A DNA stretch of 64,000 bases from G963665405 sp963665405 (lineage in GTDB: Bacteria; Chloroflexota; Dehalococcoidia; Lucifugimonadales; G963665405). The DNA is taken from the NCBI GenBank assembly GCA_963665405.2, contig OY762261.2:806001-870000 (forward strand), written 5' to 3'. A model generated the notes under the pieces. The model ran no database searches and had not been told where the DNA came from. It worked only from the letters and a program-made list of their open reading frames with translations. Below are positions 7,349 to 14,914 of the stretch, piece by piece; position 1 is the first letter of the stretch, and every line of letters begins with the position of its first letter. The translations under genes and the position numbers were made by a program.

Positions 7349-8494
7349 ATGCTGATCCGGATCGGGTTCGTCGGTTTCCTGGCGCTCGCAATTCTGTTCG
7401 TGACCGTTCCCGAGCTGCAGCAGTGGGCAAGACGACGCATCAGCTCGTCCGAGACGGTGATCGTCCCGGCCAGACCGGCCGACATGGCCGCGGCGGGTGC
7501 GGAGGCGAATTCGATAATGGAGCCGGAGCGCGAATACGAGATCATCACCGTCCTAGGCTTCGACGCCATCCCGGCCATTTTGGCGCCCGAGTTTGTCTCC
7601 GCCTCCGAGGCGGAGGCCTCTATGAGGCCAAATGAGCAGGTTCTGGGTCTCTCGCTGAACGGCGAGCACAGAGCCTACCCCATCACCACTCTGAGCCGCC
7701 ACGAAATCGTCAACGACGTTGTAGGGGGTGTCCCGGTTGCGGTCACGTGGTGACCGCTCTGCTTCTCGGGCATCGTGTATGCCCGGCAGATCAACGGCGC
7801 GGAGCACACCTTTGGCGTGTCGGGCAAGCTGATCATGAACGCCCTGGTCATGTACGACCACCAGACCCGGACTCTGTGGAGCCACTTCACCGGCACCGGC
7901 GTGCAGGGCGAGATGGCGGGCACCGAGCTGGAGTTCGTTCCTGTCACTCATACCACCTGGGCCCTATGGCGCGACCTCCACCCGGACACGCTTGTCCTGG
8001 ACAAGGGCGGCCGGTACCAGTCCGACGCCTACGAATCCTATTATCGCGACCGTAACGCGGGCATCATCGGTGAGACACGCAAGGACTCCAGGCTGGCCAA
8101 AAAGGAGTTCGTCCTTGGGGTGGAGATCGGAGGAAGCACGAAGGCCTACCCCTTTGGCCTGCTCGAACAGCAGACAGTCGTCAACGACACGATAGGCGGC
8201 CGCCCGGTACTCGTCGTTTTCGACCCCGAAACCGACACGGCGCTGGTGTACGACCGACAGGTGGACGGTAAGGCCCTGACCTTCACGGCGGCGGAGGTCT
8301 CCGAATCCGCCGCGCTCACGCTGAGCCGTGTAACGATCGTCGACAGCGAGACCGGCTCCACATGGCTGGCCCTTACTGGCGGAGCCATCGATGGTGAGCT
8401 TCGGGGCAAGGTGCTGGAGCGAACTGTCTCCCACCTGTCGTTCTGGTTCGCGTGGAAGGATTGGAATCCCGATACCGAAGTCTATCAGGGTTAG
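7349..8494 (+). CDS. DUF3179 domain selenoprotein A (in-frame UGA = Sec135)
   Basis: Read through the single TGA at 7751-7753, the frame gives 381 residues. A hydrophobic N-terminus (residues 2-22, IRIGFVGFLALAILFVTV) should anchor it outside the cytoplasm. The DUF3179 core has LNGEHRAYPITTLSRHEIVN, then PVAVTW-U-PLCFSGIVYARQ, then EHTFGVSGKLIMNALVMYD. DUF3179 proteins normally have CPLC at that site, so Sec135 replaces the first Cys and C138 is the second (UxxC). The frame after TGA is uninterrupted to 8494 and keeps family motifs (HPDT, AYPFGLLEQQ, HLSFWFAW). A SECIS-like hairpin follows the TGA. The biochemical function of DUF3179 is unknown to me; a thiol/selenol redox role is inferred. 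It diverges from the methionine-synthesis gene. Confidence 0.85.
7759..7789 (+). promoter_or_regulatory. SECIS-like hairpin of DUF3179 gene A
   Basis: CGGGCAT (7767-7773) pairs perfectly with ATGCCCG (7779-7785) around loop CGTGT (7774-7778). A lower stem CTGC/GCAG (7759-7762 with 7786-7789) is separated by a 4-nt bulge. Twenty bases lie between TGA (7751-7753) and the apical loop, which has a G in its first two positions. These are the properties expected of a bacterial SECIS read by SelB. Confidence 0.75.
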
Positions 8495-8529
8495 TGCGGC
8501 CGGCGGCCGACGCCGGGCAGAGAGCCGTG

Positions 8530-9003
8530 CTACGCGGCGTCGGGGCCGGGCCCGTCGAGCGCCGCGTTCCCGGCGTGCGAGAAAGCGGCATCCACCTCCG
8601 GACGAATCAGTCTGCCGTAGCAGTCGGGGCAGACGGTCCTGCGGAGCCGGCTGGCGGAACCCTTGGTTGTGTACGCCTCGAGGAAGTCCCACCGGTCTCG
8701 ACCCTCCCCGATCCGCATACAGTACCAGCAGATCGACAGCGCCTTCTCGAGCCGCTGGACCCGAGCGACGGCCTCTCTAAGCTGTTCGAGCAGGCCTTTC
8801 GAATCGGTTGGGGCCACCACGATCCAGGCGCCCTGCCCGATAAGCGCGCGGACCTCGTCGGGGCCCAGGGCCTCGGTGTCAAGCAGCACGTCGTCGGAGT
8901 CCAGGACCCTCACCGTCACATCCTCGTGACCGGCGCCCCCGGGCACCACGAGGAACCTCGCTTGCTTCTCTTCTTTGTTCTGCTGATCGAGGACTTGGAC
9001 CAT
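8530..9003 (-). CDS. hypothetical protein with C-terminal zinc-ribbon-like cysteines
   Basis: This 157-residue protein is not one I recognise. The start ATG at 9003 has AGGAGG 8 nt upstream. The N-terminal half contains GAWIVVAPTDSKGLLEQLREAVARVQRLEKAL, probably a beta-strand followed by a long helix. The C-terminal half has CWYC and, about 30 residues later, CPDC, so one zinc site is likely. It is convergent with DUF3179 gene A (35 bp between stops) and faces a 620-bp intergenic region. No function is offered. Confidence 0.65.
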   Translation of the reverse strand: MVQVLDQQNKEEKQARFLVVPGGAGHEDVTVRVLDSDDVLLDTEALGPDEVRALIGQGAWIVVAPTDSKGLLEQLREAVARVQRLEKALSICWYCMRIGEGRDRWDFLEAYTTKGSASRLRRTVCPDCYGRLIRPEVDAAFSHAGNAALDGPGPDAA

Positions 9004-9625
9004 CTCTTGTCCCTCCTATGGCCGCCGCCAATCGCGGACTGCGGAACGGCTATCGTGGTACGTCTGATGCGGGTGCGTGCTGCGAGCGCCCCGACCGGGA
9101 TGGTCGGCGGCAGAAAAGAAAATGGTGGGCCATGGCACGATGGCGAACCGTTTCGTGTCCACGCCCACCTTCATTTCCAACTTTGTGTAGACCGCTCGAG
9201 TTCAAGCCGGGGCCGCCTGATGCCGAGAATCGCTTAAGATTTTGGGTCTGGGGCAGCGCCTTCGGACCCCTCCCCTCAAGGACCCGATGACAACCGCCCC
9301 CTCCCCGGTTGCAGTATTAACCCGGCCCAAGAGCGAATAAACCGACCCCCGCGGGTCTTTGGGCCAGGCTAGCGCTCCTCCCAAAGGCTCGCAGCCGGCG
9401 GCCCGCGGCCACAGATTGGTGCCGGCATGTCTGTGAAACGAGATCCGGTGCAAGCTCAGGGTATAATCCTGGGGAGCACGTGGGAACGAGGAAAATCAGC
9501 ATGGGAGAAAGGGCAGAGAACACAGGTTTAGGGCCGGATTGAATGTGTTTATCTAGTGCCGAGACGCTCATCTCGGCGGAGCGACGTCCACTCCCCGGCC
9601 CGGGCCTCCCGCCCGCAACGATCGT
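9004..9625. other. intergenic region with a 7-bp hairpin and a TATAAT box
   Basis: No gene is visible in these 622 bases. A TATAAT box at 9462-9467 lacks a convincing -35. GCCGAGA (9558-9564) and TCTCGGC (9571-9577) form a perfect hairpin about 50 bp upstream of the RsbW-like gene. Both could belong to the promoter and leader of the sigma-factor operon. I found no clear SigB-type promoter. Confidence 0.4.
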
Positions 9626-10126
9626 ATGAGTGATGAAACGCCGCTGCCAGGTGAGACGCACCTTACTGGGGACCTGTCCGGAGCAAACGGGCAAGACGAG
9701 ACCATCGAGGTCCGCCTGCCACCCAGGCTTGAGTACGCGGCGGTGCTTCGCGCCGCCGTCGGTGTTATCGCGGGGGGCATGTCCTTCAACTACGACGAGA
9801 TCATGCAGATACGGACCGCGCTGACAGAGGCGTTCGAGCTCGCTGCGGCAGCATTCACCCCACAAGAAACCGAGGCAGAGTCCAGCCATATGTCAGTCAC
9901 CTTCGCGGTTCGGCAGGATCGTATAGAGATCGAGCTCGCCGACCCTGGACACGGCATCACCCGGCTCGGCGAGGAGGCGGAGGAGGAGAGCAAGGCGCTC
10001 CTGACGAGCCTGGTCGACGAGCTGGAGATGGGGCCCGGCGGCGACGGGCGGCGGGTAATCCGCATGGTCATCTACAAGAAGTCCGCCGGATCACAAGCGA
10101 GTTCCAGCGAATGTGACCTGAGTTGA
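9626..10126 (+). CDS. RsbW-like anti-sigma / HATPase-fold protein
   Basis: This 166-residue protein has the GHKL/HATPase fold of serine-kinase anti-sigma factors. The N-terminal half has LPPRLEYAAVLRAAVGVIAGGMSF and IRTALTEAFELAAAAF. The G1-box is DPGHGI and the end is GDGRRVIRMVIYKK. RsbW-type proteins bind and silence a SigB-class sigma factor and phosphorylate its anti-anti-sigma. The neighbour downstream is exactly such a sigma, sharing TTGA. An oddity is that the N-box Asn expected in TEAxxNA appears as Leu (TEAFELA), so Mg-ATP binding or kinase activity may be lost while sigma binding remains. No RsbV-type gene is adjacent. Confidence 0.75.
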   Translation: MSDETPLPGETHLTGDLSGANGQDETIEVRLPPRLEYAAVLRAAVGVIAGGMSFNYDEIMQIRTALTEAFELAAAAFTPQETEAESSHMSVTFAVRQDRIEIELADPGHGITRLGEEAEEESKALLTSLVDELEMGPGGDGRRVIRMVIYKKSAGSQASSSECDLS

Positions 10127-11016
10127 TCGACGCCGCGAGAGATGGCTCGCCCCCGGTCGCCTCGGGGAAACCGGACGCACAGGCCGGGGTAGTCCGGCCG
10201 TCTCCCCGTCAGATCTCTATTCCCCCGGGAAATCGCCAGATGCGACGCCAAAGAGAAACGTCCCGCCCATCGAAGCCGGCTCCTCGGGTACCCCTTTTGA
10301 CCGAGGTCGCGGAGTGTGAGCGCTTCGTTACCCAACACCTTCCACTGGTCAGGCGTCTTTGCTCCAGGTTCTCTCGCTCCGGCGTCCCTCTCGAAGACCT
10401 GGTCCAGGTCGGGAGCATTGGACTCCTCAAGGCGATCAAGAAGTTCGACCCGACACGGGGGAGTCCGTTCGTGGCGTTCGCCGTCCCGCTCATAGTCGGG
10501 GAGGTCAAGAACTACTTCCGCGACCACGGGTGGTCGGTGAAGATCCCGCGCAAGATTCAGCGACAGAAGCTGGCCGTGGAGAGAACCGTCGAAGCGCTGA
10601 CCCAGATCCTGGGCCGCTCGCCCACCGTGCCGGAGCTCGCGGACGAGACCGGGTTCTCAGAGGAAGAGGTTTACGACACCTTCGAGGTCGTCAAGTATGG
10701 TCGGCTGCTGTCGCTCGAGGCCGAATACCGGGTGGAGGGGGGCGACGACACCTCTCGGCTTCAGGACTACATCGGCAAGGACGACCCCCAGTTCGACGAG
10801 ATGACCGACCGGATCGACCTCCTCAAGACCCTCCGGTGTCTCGACGAACGCGAGAAGACGATAATCGGGCTCAAGTTCTACTCCGGGATGTCCCAGGCCG
10901 AGATCGCCGGCCGCCTCGGCATCTCTCAGATGCACGTATCGCGTCTCCAGCGCCACGCCCTGGGCAAGCTCAAGGTCCGCATGACGGACGCCGCCGCCAA
11001 GTCCCTCAGCGTCTGA
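10123..11016 (+). CDS. SigB/SigF-type RNA polymerase sigma factor
   Basis: This stress/sporulation-class sigma factor has region 2 (LPLVRRLCSRFSRSGVPLED, LVQVGSIGLLKAIKKFD), region 3 (WSVKIPRKIQRQKLAVERTV, LGRSPTVPELADETGF) and region 4 (LDEREKTIIGLKFYSGMSQ, EIAGRLGISQMHVSRLQRHA). It starts at TTG 10123, overlapping the RsbW-like stop; an alternative ATG lies at 10240, closer to where homology begins. The first 40 residues are basic and proline-rich and may not be translated. The overlap suggests strict stoichiometric coupling with its presumed anti-sigma. The regulon is unknown. Confidence 0.9.
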   Translation: MIDAARDGSPPVASGKPDAQAGVVRPSPRQISIPPGNRQMRRQRETSRPSKPAPRVPLLTEVAECERFVTQHLPLVRRLCSRFSRSGVPLEDLVQVGSIGLLKAIKKFDPTRGSPFVAFAVPLIVGEVKNYFRDHGWSVKIPRKIQRQKLAVERTVEALTQILGRSPTVPELADETGFSEEEVYDTFEVVKYGRLLSLEAEYRVEGGDDTSRLQDYIGKDDPQFDEMTDRIDLLKTLRCLDEREKTIIGLKFYSGMSQAEIAGRLGISQMHVSRLQRHALGKLKVRMTDAAAKSLSV

Positions 11017-11057
11017 CCCTCCCCCCAACCGCTCTCGGCGCCCCTCGCGCGTCTTTC

Positions 11058-11086
11058 TTGATGCGTCTCCGCAAGACTGCTATCAT
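11058..11086 (+). promoter_or_regulatory. candidate sigma-A promoter of the P1 peptidase operon
   Basis: TTGATG (11058-11063) and TATCAT (11081-11086) are separated by 17 bp. Transcription would start near 11093, just upstream of a small leader ORF (ATG 11123) with a purine-rich GGAACGGTGAG before it. Confidence 0.5.
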
Positions 11087-11122
11087 TCGGGTGCAGCCAA
11101 TCCCACGGGAACGGTGAGCACC

Positions 11123-11254
11123 ATGCGCACTTCTCACAAGCTCAAAGCGGCCACGCTACTTAGAGTCCTGCCTGGAAGCCACTCGATTATTGCGGGAGGC
11201 GTTCCTCACCACTGCTGCTTGGCCTCCTCCTCCCTGGTGGGTCCCAGTGCCTGA
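11123..11254 (+). CDS. possible 43-residue leader ORF ending at the P1 peptidase start
   Basis: An ATG at 11123 opens a 43-codon frame whose TGA (11252-11254) lies 2 bp inside the peptidase frame beginning at GTG 11247. The predicted peptide is not recognisable. It could couple translation to the peptidase or be accidental. It is the only ATG between the candidate promoter and the peptidase homology. Confidence 0.25.
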   Translation: MRTSHKLKAATLLRVLPGSHSIIAGGVPHHCCLASSSLVGPSA

Positions 11255-12224
11255 TCTCGGTGTCACCGGAGTGCCCGGGATCAAAGTCGGGCACTGGACC
11301 AACGCCGGGGCCGCTACGGGTTGCACCGTCGTCCTCTGTGAGGGAGGTGCGGTAGCGGGCGTCGACGTGAGAGGCTCGGCTCCGGGCACCCGCGAGACCG
11401 ATCTTCTGCGGCCCGACAGCCTGGTGTCCGAAGTTCATGGGGTCCTGCTGAGCGGCGGCAGCGCCTTCGGACTCGACGCCGCGTCGGGCGTCATGCGATA
11501 TCTGGATGAGCGGGGAATCGGTCATGCCGTCGGGCGGGCGATCGTGCCGATCGTACCGGCGGCGATCCTCTTCGACCTAAGCTTGATCACCGACTCCATC
11601 CGGCCCGGGCCGGACGACGGCTACCTCGCCTGCGTCGATGCGTCCGATGACAGGCCCGAGGAGGGCAGCGTTGGAGCCGGCACCGGCGCCACGGTGGCAA
11701 AGGTTCTCGGACGAGATTTGGCTGTGAAGGGCGGTATCGGCACTGCGAGTCTCGAGCTTGAGCCGGGTGTGACCGTCGGGGCCATCATGGCCGTCAACGC
11801 TGTCGGCGGCGTGTTCGAGGCGGAGACGGGAGAGCTTGTGGCCGGGCCGCGCGCCGGGGGCCCCACCGGGATGTCGAATCCGATGGAGATCATGTCGTCG
11901 TTCGGCTCCGGGTCGCCGCGATCCGAGCCCCTGACCAACACCACTATCGGCGTGGTCGCCACGAACGTCCGGTTGACCAAGCCGCAGGCGTTCAGGCTGG
12001 CCACGGTCGCGCACGACGGTCTCGCCCTCGCCGTCAGGCCGGCTCACACCATGCACGACGGGGACACGATCTTCGCACTCGCCACAGGCCAATCGGACCA
12101 GCCCGCAGACATGAACCGGCTTTCGGCCGCTGCCGTTGCGTGCGTTGCCAGCGCGATAGTCCGCGGCGTGCGCGAGGCCACCGGGATAGGCGGAATACCT
12201 TCGATAAGGGAGCTTAGCGGATGA
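11247..12224 (+). CDS. P1-family peptidase (DmpA/NylC-type N-terminal-nucleophile hydrolase)
   Basis: This 325-residue protein begins LGVTGVPGIKVGHWT, the standard opening of P1 peptidases. It contains LLSGGSAFGLDAASGVM and GTGATVAKVLG. The autocatalytic cleavage region holds PRSEPLTNTTIGVVATNVRL, where the Thr after Asn (TNTTIGVV) is the likely nucleophile. Family members include aminopeptidases and amide hydrolases; the substrate here cannot be predicted. The chosen start is GTG 11247. TTG at 11190 is also in frame, and there is no in-frame ATG. The stop overlaps the ATG of the DUF2520 gene (ATGA), placing it at the head of the pantothenate cluster. Confidence 0.88.
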   Translation: MPDLGVTGVPGIKVGHWTNAGAATGCTVVLCEGGAVAGVDVRGSAPGTRETDLLRPDSLVSEVHGVLLSGGSAFGLDAASGVMRYLDERGIGHAVGRAIVPIVPAAILFDLSLITDSIRPGPDDGYLACVDASDDRPEEGSVGAGTGATVAKVLGRDLAVKGGIGTASLELEPGVTVGAIMAVNAVGGVFEAETGELVAGPRAGGPTGMSNPMEIMSSFGSGSPRSEPLTNTTIGVVATNVRLTKPQAFRLATVAHDGLALAVRPAHTMHDGDTIFALATGQSDQPADMNRLSAAAVACVASAIVRGVREATGIGGIPSIRELSG

Positions 12225-13117
12225 CACAGTTCAGTCGAGATTCGAGAATCGGATTCGTCGGCGCCGGGGGCGTCGGCAAGGCCCTATCGGTGGCACTGAC
12301 GAGTCAGGGCTACTCGGTGGTGGCCACGGCCAGCCGGACATTCGCGTCGGCCCAGGCCCTGGCGGCGCTTGTACCGAAGTGCACTGCGTACGCGACCCCC
12401 CAGGATGCTGCCGACGTCACCGACGTCCTGTTCATTACGTCGTCTGACGACGCGATCGGACCGATAGCCTCCGCCATCCGCTGGCGCGAGAGCCAGGCGG
12501 TCGTCCACTGCTCCGGAGCTGCCCCCCTCGACGTGCTCGACGACGCCAAAAAGCAGGGAGCGGTGCCGGGCGGATTCCACCCCCTTCAGGCTTTCGCATC
12601 CGTCGACGAAGCCGTCAAGAACCTCCCAGGATCCACGTTCGGCATCGAGGCCGATGGCGATCTGGGAAGCTTCCTGAACTCGATGGCCGTGGACCTGGGC
12701 GGATTCCCCATCCGCCTGAAGTCCGAGGACAGGCCCCTATACCATGCGTCTGTGGTCACGGTGGGGGGCCTGCTCATGGCCCTCATCGGCATCGTCGCGG
12801 ATGTGTGGCGAGCCTTCGGAATAGAGCGAGAGGACGCGCTCAAGTCGCTGCTGCCCATCATACAGGGCTGCACCGACACCATCCGAGCCAGCGGGCTGCC
12901 AGGTGGGCTCGCCGGTCCCTACGCCCGCGGCGACGTCGGTACGGTCCGCAAGCACGTCGAGGCGCTCAGCAGCGGCGCCCCGGAGCTCCTCCCCATCTAC
13001 TGCCACATCGCCCTCGGCGGCCTCCCCCTCGCCCTGGAGAAGGGGAACTTCGGTCCGCAGCGTGCCGCCGAAATCCGAGACATCCTGCAGGAGGCGCTCG
13101 ACAGCAGGTCGGGATGA
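12221..13117 (+). CDS. Rossmann-like / DUF2520 protein, candidate ketopantoate reductase
   Basis: This 298-residue protein has an N-terminal NAD(P)-binding Rossmann motif (IGFVGAGGVGKALSVALTSQG, residues 10-30) and a C-terminal DUF2520 domain. The latter includes GGFHPLQAFASVDEAV and YHASVVTVGGLLMALIGIV. The fold resembles 6-phosphogluconate dehydrogenase-like reductases, to which ketopantoate reductase (PanE) belongs. It directly precedes panB and panC, and no panE is seen in the window. A plausible role is therefore reduction of ketopantoate to pantoate. This is inferred from fold and context; DUF2520 has no proven activity that I know of. Confidence 0.85.
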   Translation: MTQFSRDSRIGFVGAGGVGKALSVALTSQGYSVVATASRTFASAQALAALVPKCTAYATPQDAADVTDVLFITSSDDAIGPIASAIRWRESQAVVHCSGAAPLDVLDDAKKQGAVPGGFHPLQAFASVDEAVKNLPGSTFGIEADGDLGSFLNSMAVDLGGFPIRLKSEDRPLYHASVVTVGGLLMALIGIVADVWRAFGIEREDALKSLLPIIQGCTDTIRASGLPGGLAGPYARGDVGTVRKHVEALSSGAPELLPIYCHIALGGLPLALEKGNFGPQRAAEIRDILQEALDSRSG

Positions 13118-13191
13118 ACCCGTCAGACGGCGCGCCCGGCGATTCGTCCGGGCTCGAGGCCCTCACTCATTCGCCCAGAGGAGGTACCGCT

Positions 13192-14031
13192 ATGCGCACC
13201 ACGATCCGAGACATACAGAACATGAAGGGGCGAGGAGAGCGCATCCCCATGATGACCGCCTACGACTATTCGGCGGCCAGGATGCTCGACGAGGCTGGGA
13301 TCCCTCTGATCCTGGTCGGCGACAGCCTGGGCCACGTCGTGCTCGGCTACGACACGACGCTGCCGGTCACGATGGAAGACATGATCCGCCACGCCGGTGC
13401 GGTCGTGCGCGGCACCCAGCGGGCTCACGTGGTCGTCGACATGCCGTTCATGAGCTACCAGGCCGATCCGACGGAGGCCGTAAGGAACGCCGGCCGGCTG
13501 ATGCAAGAGGGAGGAGCGCAGTCGGTGAAGCTGGAGGGGGGTAGGTCAGTCGCGGAGACGGTTCGCCGAATCGTGGCGGCCGGCATTCCTGTAATGGGAC
13601 ACATCGGGCTCACGCCCCAGTCCGTCAATCAGCTCGGCGGCTACCGGGTCCAGGGCAAGTCGCCCGAGCACGGCCAGGGGCTGCTCGAGGACGCTCTGGC
13701 TCTGGAGGACGCAGGGGCCTACGCCGTGGTACTGGAGCTGGTCACCGGCTCGCTGGCCCGGACGATCACCGAGCGTCTCTCGATCTCGACCATCGGGATT
13801 GGATCCGGAGTACACTGCGACGGGCAGGTCCAGGTCTACCATGACCTGCTGGGCCTCTTCACCGACTTCGTCCCGAGACATGCGGGCCGCTACGGCAACC
13901 TCGCCGACGTCATCAGGTCGGCCGTTAGCAGCTACAGCCAGGACGTCCGAGACGGAAGGTTTCCCGTGAGCGGCGGAGCTGCCCCGAAGGTCCTGGAAGA
14001 GGTGGCCACCAGCACCGGCGAACCGGCCTAG
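13192..14031 (+). CDS. panB: 3-methyl-2-oxobutanoate hydroxymethyltransferase
   Basis: PanB transfers a hydroxymethyl group from methylene-THF to ketoisovalerate, giving ketopantoate, the first committed step of pantothenate and CoA synthesis. At 279 residues the length is normal. Visible motifs are MMTAYDYSAARMLDEAGI, LVGDSLGHVVLGYDTTLPVT (metal-binding Asp), VVDMPFMSYQ, KLEGG and MGHIGLTPQSVNQLGGYRVQG, which is diagnostic. The ATG at 13192 has AGAGGAGG 7-8 nt upstream. It lies between the DUF2520 reductase-like gene and panC, and CoaD (59722-60207) would act later in the same pathway. Confidence 0.97.
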   Translation: MRTTIRDIQNMKGRGERIPMMTAYDYSAARMLDEAGIPLILVGDSLGHVVLGYDTTLPVTMEDMIRHAGAVVRGTQRAHVVVDMPFMSYQADPTEAVRNAGRLMQEGGAQSVKLEGGRSVAETVRRIVAAGIPVMGHIGLTPQSVNQLGGYRVQGKSPEHGQGLLEDALALEDAGAYAVVLELVTGSLARTITERLSISTIGIGSGVHCDGQVQVYHDLLGLFTDFVPRHAGRYGNLADVIRSAVSSYSQDVRDGRFPVSGGAAPKVLEEVATSTGEPA

Positions 14032-14032
14032 G

Positions 14033-14914
14033 TTGCCGCCCTCGACCACGCTGCCAACCACATCGACGATGCAAGTACACGATACCGTGGAAGGATTCAG
14101 GGCCGCGTGCGCGGCCGCCGCCCGTCCACTGGGTCTGGTCCCGACCATGGGTGCCCTGCACGAGGGCCACCTCGCCCTCGCCCGCCGCGCTAGAAGCGAG
14201 AACGTGACCGCCGCGGCCAGCGTCTTCGTAAACCCGGCCCAGTTCGGTCCCGAGGAGGACTTCGCCGGCTATCCGCGCGACACCGACTCCGATCTGGCCA
14301 AGCTCGAGGCGGAGGGGATCGACCTGGTCTTCGCCCCTCCGACCGGCGAGGTCTACCCGGAGGGCTTCGATACGTTCGTCGACGTCGGACGCGTCGGAGG
14401 CGTCCTCGAAGGAGCGTCGCGCCCGGATCACTTCAGGGGCGTGGCGACGGTGGTCTCCAAGCTGCTGGCGATCGCCCGCCCGGAGAGGGCCTACTTCGGT
14501 CAGAAGGACGCACAGCAGTGCCTGGTCGTAAAGCGGCTGAACGCCGATCTCGATCTGGGAGCTGAGATCGTCGTCGTACCCACCGTCAGGGACACGGACG
14601 GACTGGCAATCAGCAGCCGCAACGCGTATCTTGACGATCGACAGCGAAGGGCCGCGGCGGTCCTCTATCGGTCGCTCCGCCTTGCGCGAAAGCTGTGGGA
14701 GTCGGGATCAAGGAGCGCTCCGGACGTGATCAGCGAGATGCGGGCACTATTGGACGGGGAGCCCCTTGCCAACGTAGAGTACATCAGCATCGCCGACGCC
14801 CGGACTCTGGAGGAGCTGGACCGGATCGATCAGCCGGCGCTGGTCTCCCTGGCGGTCCACGTCGGCGAGGCCAGGCTGATCGACAATATCGTACTGGGAG
14901 AAACGGATGCGTGA
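14033..14914 (+). CDS. panC: pantoate--beta-alanine ligase
   Basis: PanC condenses pantoate with beta-alanine using ATP, forming pantothenate via pantoyl-adenylate. The HIGH-like signature PTMGALHEGHLAL and the KMSKS-equivalent SSRNAYLD are both intact, as are SVFVNPAQFGPEEDF and YFGQKDAQQ. The open frame starts with TTG at 14033, one base after the panB stop, but ATG at 14069 (MQVHDTVEGF) fits the family N-terminus better. The last codons overlap the start of the thiolase-like gene by 8 bp. Confidence 0.96.
   Translation: MPPSTTLPTTSTMQVHDTVEGFRAACAAAARPLGLVPTMGALHEGHLALARRARSENVTAAASVFVNPAQFGPEEDFAGYPRDTDSDLAKLEAEGIDLVFAPPTGEVYPEGFDTFVDVGRVGGVLEGASRPDHFRGVATVVSKLLAIARPERAYFGQKDAQQCLVVKRLNADLDLGAEIVVVPTVRDTDGLAISSRNAYLDDRQRRAAAVLYRSLRLARKLWESGSRSAPDVISEMRALLDGEPLANVEYISIADARTLEELDRIDQPALVSLAVHVGEARLIDNIVLGETDA

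Noticed and set aside
7197..7430. A 77-codon minus-strand frame upstream of the methionine-synthesis gene
   Set aside because: It overlaps the start of DUF3179 gene A, has no ribosome-binding site and no recognisable motif.
7753..7775. DUF3179 gene A (and B, C) as pseudogenes or as pairs of separate genes
   Set aside because: The interruption is the same stop type at the same column in three divergent paralogues, reading frames continue without shift, and each is followed by a perfect hairpin. Independent decay would not do this.
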